Below, one piece after another: positions 53,059 through 61,928 of a stretch of DNA of 64,000 bases. The stretch covers positions 284,882 to 348,881 of the forward strand of contig NZ_LQOL01000042.1 in NCBI RefSeq assembly GCF_002101555.1, in the 5' to 3' direction. How positions within the stretch are numbered: the stretch's first letter is position 1; each line of letters begins with the position of its first letter. This DNA comes from Mycolicibacterium canariasense (GTDB lineage: Bacteria; Actinomycetota; Actinomycetes; Mycobacteriales; Mycobacteriaceae). The notes beneath the pieces were generated by a model that was not told where the DNA came from, made no database searches, and was given only the letters and a program-made list of their open reading frames with translations. The position numbers and the translations under genes are program-made.

Positions 53059-53702
53059 AAGTGACCCTCACCTTCGACAACGGCCCTACCGAAACGACCG
53101 CCGAGGTTCTCGACATCCTCGATCAACGAGACGTCAAGTCCACGTTCTTCGTGGTCGCCGGCCAACTCACCGAGCCGAGTGCGCGTGCCCTGTCGGAACG
53201 AGCAGCCTCCGAAGGCCACTGGATCGGCAATCACACCCTGACCCACAGCGTCCAGTTCGGTGATGCCCCAACAGACCTGGATCTGGTCGCCAGTGAGATC
53301 GGCGAGGCGGAGAAGATCATCGGCACATTGGCCCGACCGGTGAAATTGTTCCGGCCTTACGCCGGTGGCGGCGTGCTGGGCCGACGCGTCTTCAGTCCTG
53401 CTGCGATCGACTACCTGCAACGGCAGGACTACACCTGTGTGCTGTGGACGAGCGTGCCGCACGACTGGGACCAGCCCGACCGCTGGGTACAACGATGTCT
53501 CGATGACATTGCCGGCCAGGATTGGAGTGTCGTGGTCATCCACGACCTGCCCACCGGAGCTATGCAGCACCTCCCGAGATTGCTCGACGAACTTGCCGAA
53601 CGCGGGGCCGATATCGTCCAGGACTTCCCCGAGTCATGCACGCCCATCCGCAACGGAATCCGAACCGTCAACCTCGACCATCTGACAACGAGCGACAACT
53701 AG
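53055..53702 (+). CDS. Polysaccharide deacetylase (NodB)-fold protein
   Basis: A 215-aa NodB-homology protein. Motif 1 reads TFDNGP rather than TFDDGP, so the metal-binding Asp is Asn. The metal His residues in GNHTLTH are intact. Motif 3 (RPYAGGG) and motif 5 (VVIHD) follow. No signal peptide, so the substrate is probably a small cytosolic amide, as in PuuE-type allantoinases and cyclic imide hydrolases. ATG 53055 overlaps the TetR stop. Its 3' end overlaps the convergent flavoprotein by four bases. Confidence 0.88.
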   Translation: MKVTLTFDNGPTETTAEVLDILDQRDVKSTFFVVAGQLTEPSARALSERAASEGHWIGNHTLTHSVQFGDAPTDLDLVASEIGEAEKIIGTLARPVKLFRPYAGGGVLGRRVFSPAAIDYLQRQDYTCVLWTSVPHDWDQPDRWVQRCLDDIAGQDWSVVVIHDLPTGAMQHLPRLLDELAERGADIVQDFPESCTPIRNGIRTVNLDHLTTSDN

Positions 53703-55039
53703 CCGCGCCCCGCGCGGATCATGTCCTCCCGGGGAACCACTTTGACCCGCTCCCGGCCCTGTGCCGCGCCGAGCGCGATCTCGTGGGCGTCCAGGCGTTC
53801 CCATTCGGCCCAGGTGGTGTAATCGACACCGGTCGCGGACAGGTGTTCCAGGATGGCGTCCGGATCGGTGACCTCCGGCGGGCGGAGCCCGGGCAGGTCG
53901 GCCAGCAGACTGCTGATCGTCTCGGCCGCATCGGATTTGGTGTGCCCGATCAACCCGATCGGACCGCGCTTGACCCAACCGGTGACGTAGGCGGCGTCGA
54001 CCACCATCCAGTCCGCGTCGAGCACCCGGCCGGCGTCGTTGGGCACCACACCGGCATGGTGATCGAACGGCAGATCGGCCAGGTGTGATGACAGGTACCC
54101 CACCGCGCGGTAAACGGCCTGCACCGGCCAATCGGTGAATTCCCCAGTGGTCCGGACGGTTCCGTCACCGACCAATTCGGTTCGTTCGGTCCGCAGCCCT
54201 TCGACCCGGTCGGTGCCCAGCACCGCGACCGGGGCCTGACACAGGTGGAGGTGGATGCGGTGCGGCGCCCCCGTGGGTTCCTTGTCCATGTACCGCATCA
54301 TGGTGTCGACGACGAGCTTGACCGATTTGGTGGAGTTGATGGCCTTCTGACTGGCCTCGTCGATCTCGAATCCCTCGGGATGCACGATCACGTCCACACT
54401 CGGCGAATGCGACAGCTCGCGGAACTCCATGGGTGAGGACTTGATTTGGGCCGGCCCACGCCGGGCGAACACGTGCACATCGGTGGCCCGGTTCATGGCC
54501 AGACCTTGATACACGTTGCCGGAGATCTCGGTGGTCAGCTGTTCGTCGGCGGGCTTGGCCAGCATCCGGGCGATGTCCAGTGCGACATTGCCCGCGCCCA
54601 GGACGGCGACGCTTTCCGCCTCCAGCGGCCAGGTGCGCGGCACGTCGGGGTGGCCGTCATACCAGGACACGAAATCGGCGGCGCCGTAACTACCCGGCAG
54701 GTCGATACCTGGAATGTCGAGCGGGCGATCGGCCCTGGCTCCGGTCGAGAAGATCACCGCGTCGTAGTGCCTGCGCAAATCGGCGAGCGTCAGATCGGTT
54801 CCGTAGTGCACGTTGCCGATGAACCGGATCTCGTTGCGGGACAGGACACGACGCAGAGCCTTGATGATCTCTTTGATCCGCGGGTGGTCCGGTGCCACGC
54901 CGTAGCGCACCAGCCCGTACGGTGCGGGCAACCGGTCGAACAGGTCGACCCGGGCACCGGGATGTTCCCCGGCCAGGATGTCCGACGCATAGATCCCGGC
55001 CGGACCGGCCCCGACCACTGCCACACGGATGTCACGCAC
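53699..55039 (-). CDS. Ferredoxin-NADP reductase-like flavoprotein (FprA/FprB type)
   Basis: A 446-aa FAD/NADPH protein of the adrenodoxin-reductase type. The FAD site is VAVVGAGPAGIYASDIL, followed by FDRLPAPYGLVRYGVAPDHPRIKEI, the family signature, and the NADP site SVAVLGAGNVALDIARML. The length is near FprA (about 456 aa) and the N-terminus resembles the reductase part of FprB. It would transfer electrons from NADPH to ferredoxin. The GTG start at 55039 has GAGG upstream. A good IdeR-like box lies 17-35 bases before it, so expression is probably iron-repressed. Confidence 0.93.
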   Translation of the reverse strand: MRDIRVAVVGAGPAGIYASDILAGEHPGARVDLFDRLPAPYGLVRYGVAPDHPRIKEIIKALRRVLSRNEIRFIGNVHYGTDLTLADLRRHYDAVIFSTGARADRPLDIPGIDLPGSYGAADFVSWYDGHPDVPRTWPLEAESVAVLGAGNVALDIARMLAKPADEQLTTEISGNVYQGLAMNRATDVHVFARRGPAQIKSSPMEFRELSHSPSVDVIVHPEGFEIDEASQKAINSTKSVKLVVDTMMRYMDKEPTGAPHRIHLHLCQAPVAVLGTDRVEGLRTERTELVGDGTVRTTGEFTDWPVQAVYRAVGYLSSHLADLPFDHHAGVVPNDAGRVLDADWMVVDAAYVTGWVKRGPIGLIGHTKSDAAETISSLLADLPGLRPPEVTDPDAILEHLSATGVDYTTWAEWERLDAHEIALGAAQGRERVKVVPREDMIRAGRG

Positions 55040-55055
55040 TCAGCACCTCACTCCA

Positions 55056-55074
55056 GTAAGTAAGGCGAGCCTAA
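55056..55074. promoter_or_regulatory. Iron box (IdeR/DtxR-like) in the flavoprotein-dioxygenase gap
   Basis: The minus-strand sequence TTAGGCTCGCCTTACTTAC matches 14 of 19 positions of the IdeR consensus (TTAGGTTAGSCTAACCTAA), including the TTAGG and GCCT core. It lies in the divergent gap before the ferredoxin reductase start. Confidence 0.6.
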
Positions 55075-55183
55075 TTTGGCGCGGCGGCACCGCAAGGCCT
55101 ACCTCGGAGATGCGCGTCACACGACAACGGTCACCGCCCGACCGTTGATGCCCGATCCCGCGGGCCGGGGGACAATGGTGGCC

Positions 55184-55951
55184 ATGAGAATGCCCGTCGC
55201 GTTCTTCGGGCACGGCAGCCCGATGAACGCCTTGGAGAGCAACCGATACACCACTGCCTGGCAGCAGTTCGGGACATCGGTGCCGCGCCCGCGCGCCATC
55301 CTGGTGATCAGCGCGCACTGGTACATCAACGCCACGGCGGTGACGGCCATGCCGCGCCCACGGACCATTCACGACTTCTACGGTTTTCCGCACGAACTGT
55401 ACGAAATGGATTATCCCGCACCGGGTTTGCCGGAGCTGGCCGGGGAGATCGCCGATATCGTCGAGCCCACCTGGGTGGGTGCCGACGTGGACAGCTGGGG
55501 TATCGACCACGGCACCTGGTCGGTGCTGGCACACGCGTTCCCGGATGCGGACATCCCGGTCGTCCAGCTGTCCATCAACGCCGAGAAACCACTGGACTAC
55601 CACCTCGATCTGGGCACCCGCCTGGCCCCGCTACGCGAGCGCGGCGTGCTCATCGTGGGCAGCGGCAATATCGTGCACAATCTGCGAGCCATGAGTCCCG
55701 GCACCCCCGACGCCGGATTCGACTGGGCTCGCCGGTTCGACGACGCGGCACACGACCTGCTCGCCGCGGCACCGGCGGACCTGGTGCGGCTGTCCGAACA
55801 TCCCGACTACGCCGCGGCGGTCCCCACCCCGGACCATTTCATTCCCGGGCTGTACTTCGCCGGCCTGCTCGCCGCATCGGACACCGCCGCTTCCCGCCTG
55901 GTCGACGGCTACACCTACGGCTCGCTGTCGATGTCGTCGTACGCGGCGTGA
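55184..55951 (+). CDS. DODA-type extradiol ring-cleavage dioxygenase (YgiD-like)
   Basis: A 255-aa protein of the 4,5-DOPA dioxygenase/LigB-like class III family. Motifs: FFGHGSPMNALE at the N-terminus, ISAHWYIN (metal His), FYGFPHELYEMDYP, and VGSGNIVHNLRAM with a further metal His, then TPDHFIPGLYF. Fe(II)-dependent ring cleavage is known of the family. I take the ATG at 55184 (MRMPVAFF); GTG/ATG codons upstream (55175) are possible. Length is close to E. coli YgiD (262 aa). Divergent from the iron-box flavoprotein. Confidence 0.9.
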   Translation: MRMPVAFFGHGSPMNALESNRYTTAWQQFGTSVPRPRAILVISAHWYINATAVTAMPRPRTIHDFYGFPHELYEMDYPAPGLPELAGEIADIVEPTWVGADVDSWGIDHGTWSVLAHAFPDADIPVVQLSINAEKPLDYHLDLGTRLAPLRERGVLIVGSGNIVHNLRAMSPGTPDAGFDWARRFDDAAHDLLAAAPADLVRLSEHPDYAAAVPTPDHFIPGLYFAGLLAASDTAASRLVDGYTYGSLSMSSYAA

Positions 55952-55971
55952 CGGGCGGCTACGGTGTGCGC

Positions 55972-56768
55972 GTGAACCGTCTCGTCCTGATGGTGGCCAC
56001 ACTGGTGACGCTCACCGGTCTGCTCGCGCCGTCCGCGCGCGCCGCGTGCACCGACGCCACCTGTGACCTGCGGGCCCGTATCGCCGCCGCGGACAGCTAC
56101 CTGATCGGGCGGCCCGGTGTCATCGGCTATGTGTTGCGCGATCGATCCACCGGGCTGCGGTATGCCAACGCCGCCGCCGACAGCATGATCTGGACGGCCT
56201 CCACCATCAAACTCGCCATGGTCGTCGACCTGCTCACCCGAGAACGTGCCGGCGCCCTGCGGCTGTCCGGCAGCTGATGGTCGCCATGCTGCGCAACTCC
56301 GACAACGATGCCGCCGACACGCTGTGGTCCCGTTACGGCGGACCCGATCACCGGGCGTTCAACGCTGACTTCCCGCGCTACGGCATGACCTCGCTGGCGC
56401 CCCAACCGGGATTCGGGGACATCTTCCCGTACTGGGGGTTCCAGAAGGCCACGGCCAACGACCTGGACCGGTTGATGAATTACATTCTGGGCCAGATGAA
56501 CTCCGCCGACGCGGCGGCGATCGCCGGCGAGATGCAGCGGGTCGCCCCCGACCAGCAGTGGGGGGTGTGGGGCGCCGGGCCGGCGATGAGCCCGGGTAAC
56601 AAGAACGGCTGGTCCCAGGAGCAGGGCGGCTGGGTGATCAACTCGGTCGGGTTCGCCGGCCCCGATCAGCGGTTCACGCTGGCCATCATGAACGCACTCG
56701 GCGGCGAGGGCGGCTACGACGACGGCGTCGCGACGACCACCAGGCTGAGCCAGATCCTGCTCGGCTGA
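55972..56768 (+). pseudogene. Frameshifted class A beta-lactamase-like serine hydrolase
   Basis: The first frame (55972-56277) has a signal peptide (VLMVATLVTLTGLLAPSARA) and the nucleophile motif WTASTIKLAM (Ser-x-x-Lys), then stops at LRLSGS. The second frame (about 56264-56768) continues exactly where the family expects: RQLMVAMLRNSDNDAADTLW with the S-D-N motif, then the C-terminal half. A short deletion, most simply of four bases between TCC and CGG near 56262-56268, explains the break. Intact relatives are about 260 aa. Either the gene is dead or the base call is wrong. Confidence 0.85.
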
Positions 56769-56775
56769 GGGCCGA

Positions 56776-58077
56776 TCAGAGGAGGCGTACCGCCCGGATG
56801 GCCGGTGCGTTCGAGGCCGTCAGGAAGTTGCGCATATCCGCCGGATACCGCACCTGCAGTTCCACCGATTCGGCGAACCGGTACGGCTGCGCCGCGATCA
56901 CCCCGACGAGTTGCTTTCGGAGGCGCGACATCTCGGCGCGTACGGTGACGACGCGGGACCTGTCGCCGTAGAGATCCTCGGCCAACTCCGGCGCGGAGCG
57001 CCCCGACCGCCGGGTGGCCAGCACGTAGAGGATCTCGGCGTGCCGGGGCGAGATCTCGCGCCGCCACGAGCCGAATTGCCCGGTCATCTCCAGCGTCGGG
57101 GCGTTGGTGTCGCGCAGATCCAGGACGGCCCGGGTCGCCGCCGGTGCGGTGTCCTCGTCGTCGACCGGGCGTACCAGCCAGCCACCGCTCAGCGGTTCCA
57201 GATCACAGGGGCCCAGCGCCGGAACCCACGCCCGGCCCGGTGCCACGTTCTGCGGCAACAGAATCCGATGATGGGGCGGCAGTGCGCCGACGGCGGCCAC
57301 CCAGCCCTCCGCGTCGACGGCCAGCGCAGGCGCGGCGATGCGGGCCAGGATCGGTGCCGCGACCGCGCGCAGCTGGTTCAGCGTGCGGTCGTGCGCCTCA
57401 CGCAATTGGGATTCGGCAAGGCGAGCCACCAGGTCGACCAGCGCGATGGTGGTGGGATGCACCGTGGACGCCGGCCCCGAGACGTCGACCGCCCCGATGA
57501 CCTGACCGGTACGCGGGTCGCGGATCGGGGCGCCGGCGCACGTCCAGGAGTGGTGGCTGCGCAGGAAGTGCTCGGCGGAGAAGATCTGCACCGCGCGCCG
57601 GGACACCAGCGCCGTGCCGATGGCGTTGGTCCCGACGGCGGTCTCCCCCCAGTTGGCGCCCTCCATGAAGCCGAGCCGGTCGGCATGCATGAGCACGCGT
57701 GAGGCGCCCGAGCGCCACAGCACCCGACCGCGCGCGTCGGCGACCACCAGGATGTTGTTCCCGTCGGCCAGCACGGACTCCAACCCGCGGGAAATGTCGT
57801 CGAGCACCGACAGCAGCCCCGACGACTGCCGCAGCAGATCCAGCCCGCTGCGGTCGACATCCGGCGGGCTGTGGTGTTCGGGGTCGATCCCCTTCCCCAA
57901 CAACCTGTTCCAGGACTCTTCGATCACCAGACGCGGCTTGGCGGGGGCCCGTCCGCCCGCCATGGTCGCGTCGTACACCTCGGACAACAGCAGCGCGTAG
58001 CTCCGCGGGTCATCGCCGAGTGCGACCGCGGGTTCGGGAACCGACGAACCGGGCATTGCCCCGATTGTGCTCCCCAT
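56776..58077 (-). CDS. GAF-domain transcriptional regulator (AcoR-like, no AAA+ domain)
   Basis: A 433-aa regulator. The N-terminal RLVIEESWNRLLGKGIDPEH and the GAF domain (about residues 65-200, with GANWGETAVGTNAIGTAL and HHSWTCAGAPIRDPRTGQVIGAVDVSG) match AcoR/MimR-type activators. The sigma-54 AAA+ domain is absent. The C-terminal part (SPRHAEILYVLATRRSGRSAPELAEDLYGD) looks like a winged or LuxR-like helix-turn-helix. So it may act with the main sigma factor. It lies before the acetoin/butanediol genes on the same strand. The start is uncertain (58092, 58077, 58056). Confidence 0.85.
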   Translation of the reverse strand: MGSTIGAMPGSSVPEPAVALGDDPRSYALLLSEVYDATMAGGRAPAKPRLVIEESWNRLLGKGIDPEHHSPPDVDRSGLDLLRQSSGLLSVLDDISRGLESVLADGNNILVVADARGRVLWRSGASRVLMHADRLGFMEGANWGETAVGTNAIGTALVSRRAVQIFSAEHFLRSHHSWTCAGAPIRDPRTGQVIGAVDVSGPASTVHPTTIALVDLVARLAESQLREAHDRTLNQLRAVAAPILARIAAPALAVDAEGWVAAVGALPPHHRILLPQNVAPGRAWVPALGPCDLEPLSGGWLVRPVDDEDTAPAATRAVLDLRDTNAPTLEMTGQFGSWRREISPRHAEILYVLATRRSGRSAPELAEDLYGDRSRVVTVRAEMSRLRKQLVGVIAAQPYRFAESVELQVRYPADMRNFLTASNAPAIRAVRLL

Positions 58078-58101
58078 CACAGTTCGTGTCACGCGCGGGG
58101 C

Positions 58102-58899
58102 TCAGCGATAGACCATACCCCCGTCGATGAGGCCGGCCTGGCCGGTCATGTAGTCGGCGCCGGGACCGGCCAGGTAGGCGACGAAGCCGGCGACGTCCTC
58201 GGGTGTCTCCGGCCGGCCCAGGGCGATGGTGTTGGCGAACTTCTCGAACGTCTCGCCCTCGGCGGCGCCGGTGAGCTCGGCGAACCTCTTGTCGATCTCC
58301 ACCCACATGTCGGTGCCGACCACACCGGGACAGTAGGCATTGACGGTGATGCCGTCGGCTGCGTGCTCCTTGGCGGCGGCCTGGGTCAGGGCCCGCACGG
58401 CGAACTTGGTGGCGCTGTACGGGCCCAGCATCGCGAACCCCTCATGCCCGGCAATCGAGGAGGCGTTGATCACCTTGCCCCGACGACCGAGCTCCTTGAA
58501 CTTCGCGACGGCGGCCTGGGTGCCCCACAGCACCCCGTCGACGTTGATGGACCACAGCCGTGCGAGCTGCTGCGGGGTCACGTCGGCCAGCGGGCCCACC
58601 AGTGCGATGCCGGCGTTGTTCACCATGACGTCGAATCCGCCCAGCGCCGTGGCGGCATGCTCGACGGCGGCGAACACCGCATCGCGGTCGGACACGTCGG
58701 CGACGAACGTGGTGGTCTTCGAGCCGATTTCGGCGATTTCGTCGGCGACGGCGGCGATGCCGTCCAGGTTGACGTCGACCAGGGCGATATCAGCGCCCTG
58801 GCGGGCCAGCTCGAGGGCGACGCCCCGGCCGATGCCGCGGCCCGCGCCGGTGACCAGCGCGACCTTGTCCAGCAGCGGGGCTTCGATGGTGCGTGTCAT
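58102..58899 (-). CDS. Acetoin reductase-like short-chain dehydrogenase
   Basis: A 265-aa classical SDR. VALVTGAGRGIGRGVAL is the NAD site, NNAGIALVGPL and the catalytic Ser (INASSIAGHEG) and Tyr-Lys (YSATKFAV) are intact. The ending with GQAGLIDGGMVYR fits acetoin reductase/meso-butanediol dehydrogenase (BudC) members. It would interconvert diacetyl, acetoin and 2,3-butanediol. ATG 58899 with GAGAGG upstream. It follows the butanediol dehydrogenase-like gene by 11 bases in one operon. Confidence 0.88.
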   Translation of the reverse strand: MTRTIEAPLLDKVALVTGAGRGIGRGVALELARQGADIALVDVNLDGIAAVADEIAEIGSKTTTFVADVSDRDAVFAAVEHAATALGGFDVMVNNAGIALVGPLADVTPQQLARLWSINVDGVLWGTQAAVAKFKELGRRGKVINASSIAGHEGFAMLGPYSATKFAVRALTQAAAKEHAADGITVNAYCPGVVGTDMWVEIDKRFAELTGAAEGETFEKFANTIALGRPETPEDVAGFVAYLAGPGADYMTGQAGLIDGGMVYR

Positions 58900-58910
58900 G
58901 TCTTTTCCTC

Positions 58911-59957
58911 TCAGTTGGACGGGTCGACGAGGACCTTCATCTTGGCGCCGGCGTGCAGCGCCTCGAAGCCTTCGTCGACGACGTCGTCGATTCCGATCGA
59001 GGTCACCCAACCGGTGGTGTCGTAGGTGCCCTGTGCCATCAGGTTGATGACGGCCTCGAAGTCCGCGGAGGTGTAGCACAGCGATCCCTGAATCCGGGAC
59101 TCGTTCATCACCAGCCGCAAAAGCGGTGTGGTCAAGGGCTTTTCGTAGATGGCGACGCTGACCATGGGGCGCCGGGCACCCACACAGGCCAGCGCGGTCT
59201 CCACCGCGGGGGCCACCCCGGCCGCGTCGTAGACGGCGTCGGCGCCGCGCCCGGACGTGTGCTCGGCGATGAAGGCCGGCACATCCATCGCGGTCGGGTC
59301 CAGTGTGCGCGCACCGAGCGCCTCGATGGCCGCGCGGCGGGTGGGCGCCGGTTCGACGACGTAGATGTCTTCGATCCCCTTGCCGCGCAAGGCAAACCAC
59401 AATCCGATACCGATGGGGCCGGCACCGAACACCATGGCCGTGCCCTGCGGATCCGGATCGCCCAGGGTGGCGGCGTGGTAGGCCACCGACATCGGCTCGA
59501 CCAGCGCGCCGAGTTGCAGGGAGACGTTGTCGGGCAGCTTGTGCAGCATGTTGGTGGGCACCACGGTGTATTCGGCCATTCCGCCGTCGGACATCAGGCC
59601 GTGGAAGCCGATCTGCGCGCAGATGTTGTAGTTGCCGGCCTGACACGCGCTGCACGTGCCACACCGGTAGATGGGCTCGACGGCGACCCGGTCGCCTTCG
59701 GCCCAGCCCGCCACCCCGGGGCCCACGGCGGTGATGGTGCCGGCGAACTCGTGGCCCATGACCAACGGCAACTGCTGACCGGTCAGCGGGTGCGGTGCCG
59801 TGGGGACGAAGATCGGTCCGGCGAAGTATTCGTGCAGGTCGGTGCCGCAGATACCGTTGAATCCGACCTTGATCTGGACGGTGCCCGGACCCGGTTCCGG
59901 TTTGGCCACCTCGGTGACGTCGAGCTTGTTCGGTCCGTAGTACACAGCTGCTTTCAT
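58911..59957 (-). CDS. Zinc-dependent 2,3-butanediol dehydrogenase-like enzyme
   Basis: A 348-aa MDR-family alcohol dehydrogenase. The catalytic zinc Cys37 is in GICGTDLHEYFAGPIF, the motif typical of 2,3-butanediol dehydrogenases. His69 and Glu70 are in MGHEFAG. The structural zinc lobe has Cys99, 102, 105 and 113. The NAD site is VFGAGPIGIGLWF. Other diols or polyols remain possible. ATG 59957 is the first gene of the operon and faces the GTTGCA array and the flavin monooxygenase gene. Confidence 0.9.
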   Translation of the reverse strand: MKAAVYYGPNKLDVTEVAKPEPGPGTVQIKVGFNGICGTDLHEYFAGPIFVPTAPHPLTGQQLPLVMGHEFAGTITAVGPGVAGWAEGDRVAVEPIYRCGTCSACQAGNYNICAQIGFHGLMSDGGMAEYTVVPTNMLHKLPDNVSLQLGALVEPMSVAYHAATLGDPDPQGTAMVFGAGPIGIGLWFALRGKGIEDIYVVEPAPTRRAAIEALGARTLDPTAMDVPAFIAEHTSGRGADAVYDAAGVAPAVETALACVGARRPMVSVAIYEKPLTTPLLRLVMNESRIQGSLCYTSADFEAVINLMAQGTYDTTGWVTSIGIDDVVDEGFEALHAGAKMKVLVDPSN

Positions 59958-59995
59958 GCCACGGTTCTATGTGGCCTGGACCACAGCGGAAAAGA

Positions 59996-60049
59996 GTTGC
60001 AGGGGGTTGCAGGCGTCCTGACGTGGGCAACGGTGCAACCCTCTGCAAC
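59996..60049. promoter_or_regulatory. Symmetrical GTTGCA array between the butanediol and monooxygenase genes
   Basis: GTTGCA occurs at 59996 and 60006 and its complement TGCAAC at 60034 and 60044. Each pair is spaced by 10 bases, one helical turn, and the whole is symmetric about 60022-60023. It is a strong candidate site for the GAF-domain regulator encoded at 56776-58077, controlling both directions. Confidence 0.65.
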
Positions 60050-60088
60050 CCTTGTGACGTGCGCCGCACCGGGTGTGTGCTGCCTCAC

Positions 60089-61918
60089 ATGACTCAAACT
60101 ATCGACGCACCGGCACCGTCTTCCCCCGAGGAGGCGTCGCCGCAGCAGCGGGTCGACGCGTGGCTCGCCGATTTCGAGCACGCGCTGGTCACCCGCGATA
60201 TCGACCGCGTCGTCGGCAAGTTCGCCGTCGACAGTTTCTGGCGTGACCTGGTGGCTTTCACCTGGAACCTGAAGACGCTGGAGGGCCGCGAGGCCATCGG
60301 CGCCATGTTGACGACGCGGCTGGCCGGTACCGATCCGTCCGGTTTCCGGACCCGCGAGACGCCGACACAGGATGGGGAGGTGACCACCGCGTTCATCGAG
60401 TTCGAGACCGCGGTGGGCCGCGGGGTCGGGCATCTGCGGCTCAAGGGTGATCAAGCGTGGACCCTGCTGACGACGCTGCAGGAACTCAAGGGGCACGAGG
60501 AGGGCAAGGGCACCACCCGGCCGCTGGGTGCGGTGCACGGATCCGATCCCGACACGCGGTCCTGGGCCGAGAAGCGACAGGACGAGGAACGCACCCTGGG
60601 CTACTCCGAGCAGCCGTACGTCCTGGTCGTCGGCGGTGGGCAGGGCGGGATCGCGCTCGGGGCGCGGCTGCGTCAACTCGGCGTGCCCGCGATCGTCGTC
60701 GACAAGCACGACCGCCCCGGCGATCAATGGCGCAAGCGGTACAAGTCGCTGTGCCTGCACGACCCGGTGTGGTACGACCACCTGCCGTACCTGCCGTTCC
60801 CGTCGAACTGGCCGGTGTTCGCACCCAAGGACAAGATCGGCGACTGGCTGGAGTTCTACACCAAGGTCATGGAGGTGCCGTACTGGTCGAAGACCACGTG
60901 CCTGTCCGCCACCTACGACGAGAACGAGAAGCGCTGGACCGTCGAAGTGGACCGTGACGGCGAGTCGGTGACCCTGCGGCCGGCGCATCTGGTGCTGGCG
61001 ACCGGGATGTCGGGCAAGCCGAATGTGCCGTCGTTCCCGGGGCAGGACGAGTTCCTCGGCGACCAGCACCATTCCAGCCACCACCCCGGCCCCGACCAGT
61101 ACGTCGGCAAGCGGGCGGTGGTCATCGGCTCCAACAACTCCGCGCACGATATCTGCAAGGCGTTGTACGAGAACGGTGTCGCCGTGACCATGGTGCAGCG
61201 GTCCTCGACCCACATCGTGAAATCGGACTCGTTGATGGAACTCGGCCTGGGAGACCTGTATTCGGAGCGGGCCCTGGCCGCCGGCATGACCACCGAGAAG
61301 GCCGATCTGACCTTCGCATCGCTGCCGTACCGCATCATGCACGAGTTCCAGATCCCGATCTACGACGCGATCCGCGAGCGGGACAAGGACTTCTACGCCC
61401 GGTTGGAGGCCGCCGGTTTCGACCTGGATTGGGGCGACGACGGCTCCGGCCTGTTCATGAAGTACCTGCGCCGCGGCTCGGGCTACTACATCGACGTCGG
61501 CGCGTGCGACCTGGTCGCCGATGGCAGTATCAAGCTGGCGCACGGCGACGTGTCACGCCTGACCGCGAATTCCGTTGTGCTGTCCGACGGTACCGAGCTG
61601 CCGGCCGACGTGGTGGTGTACGCCACCGGGTTCGGTTCGATGAACGGCTGGGCCGCCGATCTGATCGGTCAGGACGTCGCCGACAAGGTCGGCAAGGTCT
61701 GGGGCCTCGGCTCGGACACCACCAAGGATCCCGGACCGTGGGAGGGTGAACAGCGCAACATGTGGAAGCCGACCCAGCAGGAGAACCTGTGGTTCCACGG
61801 CGGGAATCTCCATCAATCCCGGCACTACTCCCTGTATCTGGCGCTGCAGCTCAAGGCCCGGCACGCGGGGCTGCCCACCCCGGTGTACGGCCTGCAGGAG
61901 GTGCATCACCTGTCCTGA
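60089..61918 (+). CDS. Flavin-containing monooxygenase with an N-terminal NTF2-like domain
   Basis: A 609-aa oxidoreductase. Residues about 20-140 form an NTF2/SnoaL-like domain (VDAWLADFEHALVTRDIDRV). The FMO/Baeyer-Villiger-like part starts at VLVVGGGQGGIALGARL (182-187 GxGxxG), has RPGDQWRKRYKSLCLHDP, and a NADP site in VVIGSNNSAHDICKAL. It uses FAD and NADPH to oxygenate a carbonyl, amine or sulfur substrate. ATG 60089 is preceded only by a weak site. It is divergent from the butanediol operon and likely under the same GTTGCA-array control. Confidence 0.9.
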   Translation: MTQTIDAPAPSSPEEASPQQRVDAWLADFEHALVTRDIDRVVGKFAVDSFWRDLVAFTWNLKTLEGREAIGAMLTTRLAGTDPSGFRTRETPTQDGEVTTAFIEFETAVGRGVGHLRLKGDQAWTLLTTLQELKGHEEGKGTTRPLGAVHGSDPDTRSWAEKRQDEERTLGYSEQPYVLVVGGGQGGIALGARLRQLGVPAIVVDKHDRPGDQWRKRYKSLCLHDPVWYDHLPYLPFPSNWPVFAPKDKIGDWLEFYTKVMEVPYWSKTTCLSATYDENEKRWTVEVDRDGESVTLRPAHLVLATGMSGKPNVPSFPGQDEFLGDQHHSSHHPGPDQYVGKRAVVIGSNNSAHDICKALYENGVAVTMVQRSSTHIVKSDSLMELGLGDLYSERALAAGMTTEKADLTFASLPYRIMHEFQIPIYDAIRERDKDFYARLEAAGFDLDWGDDGSGLFMKYLRRGSGYYIDVGACDLVADGSIKLAHGDVSRLTANSVVLSDGTELPADVVVYATGFGSMNGWAADLIGQDVADKVGKVWGLGSDTTKDPGPWEGEQRNMWKPTQQENLWFHGGNLHQSRHYSLYLALQLKARHAGLPTPVYGLQEVHHLS

Positions 61919-61928
61919 CCCGCGCCGG

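Noticed and set aside
43885..53702. A genomic island with transfer signs
   Set aside because: No integrase, tRNA, insertion sequence or direct flanking repeat is seen, and codon use resembles the neighbours.
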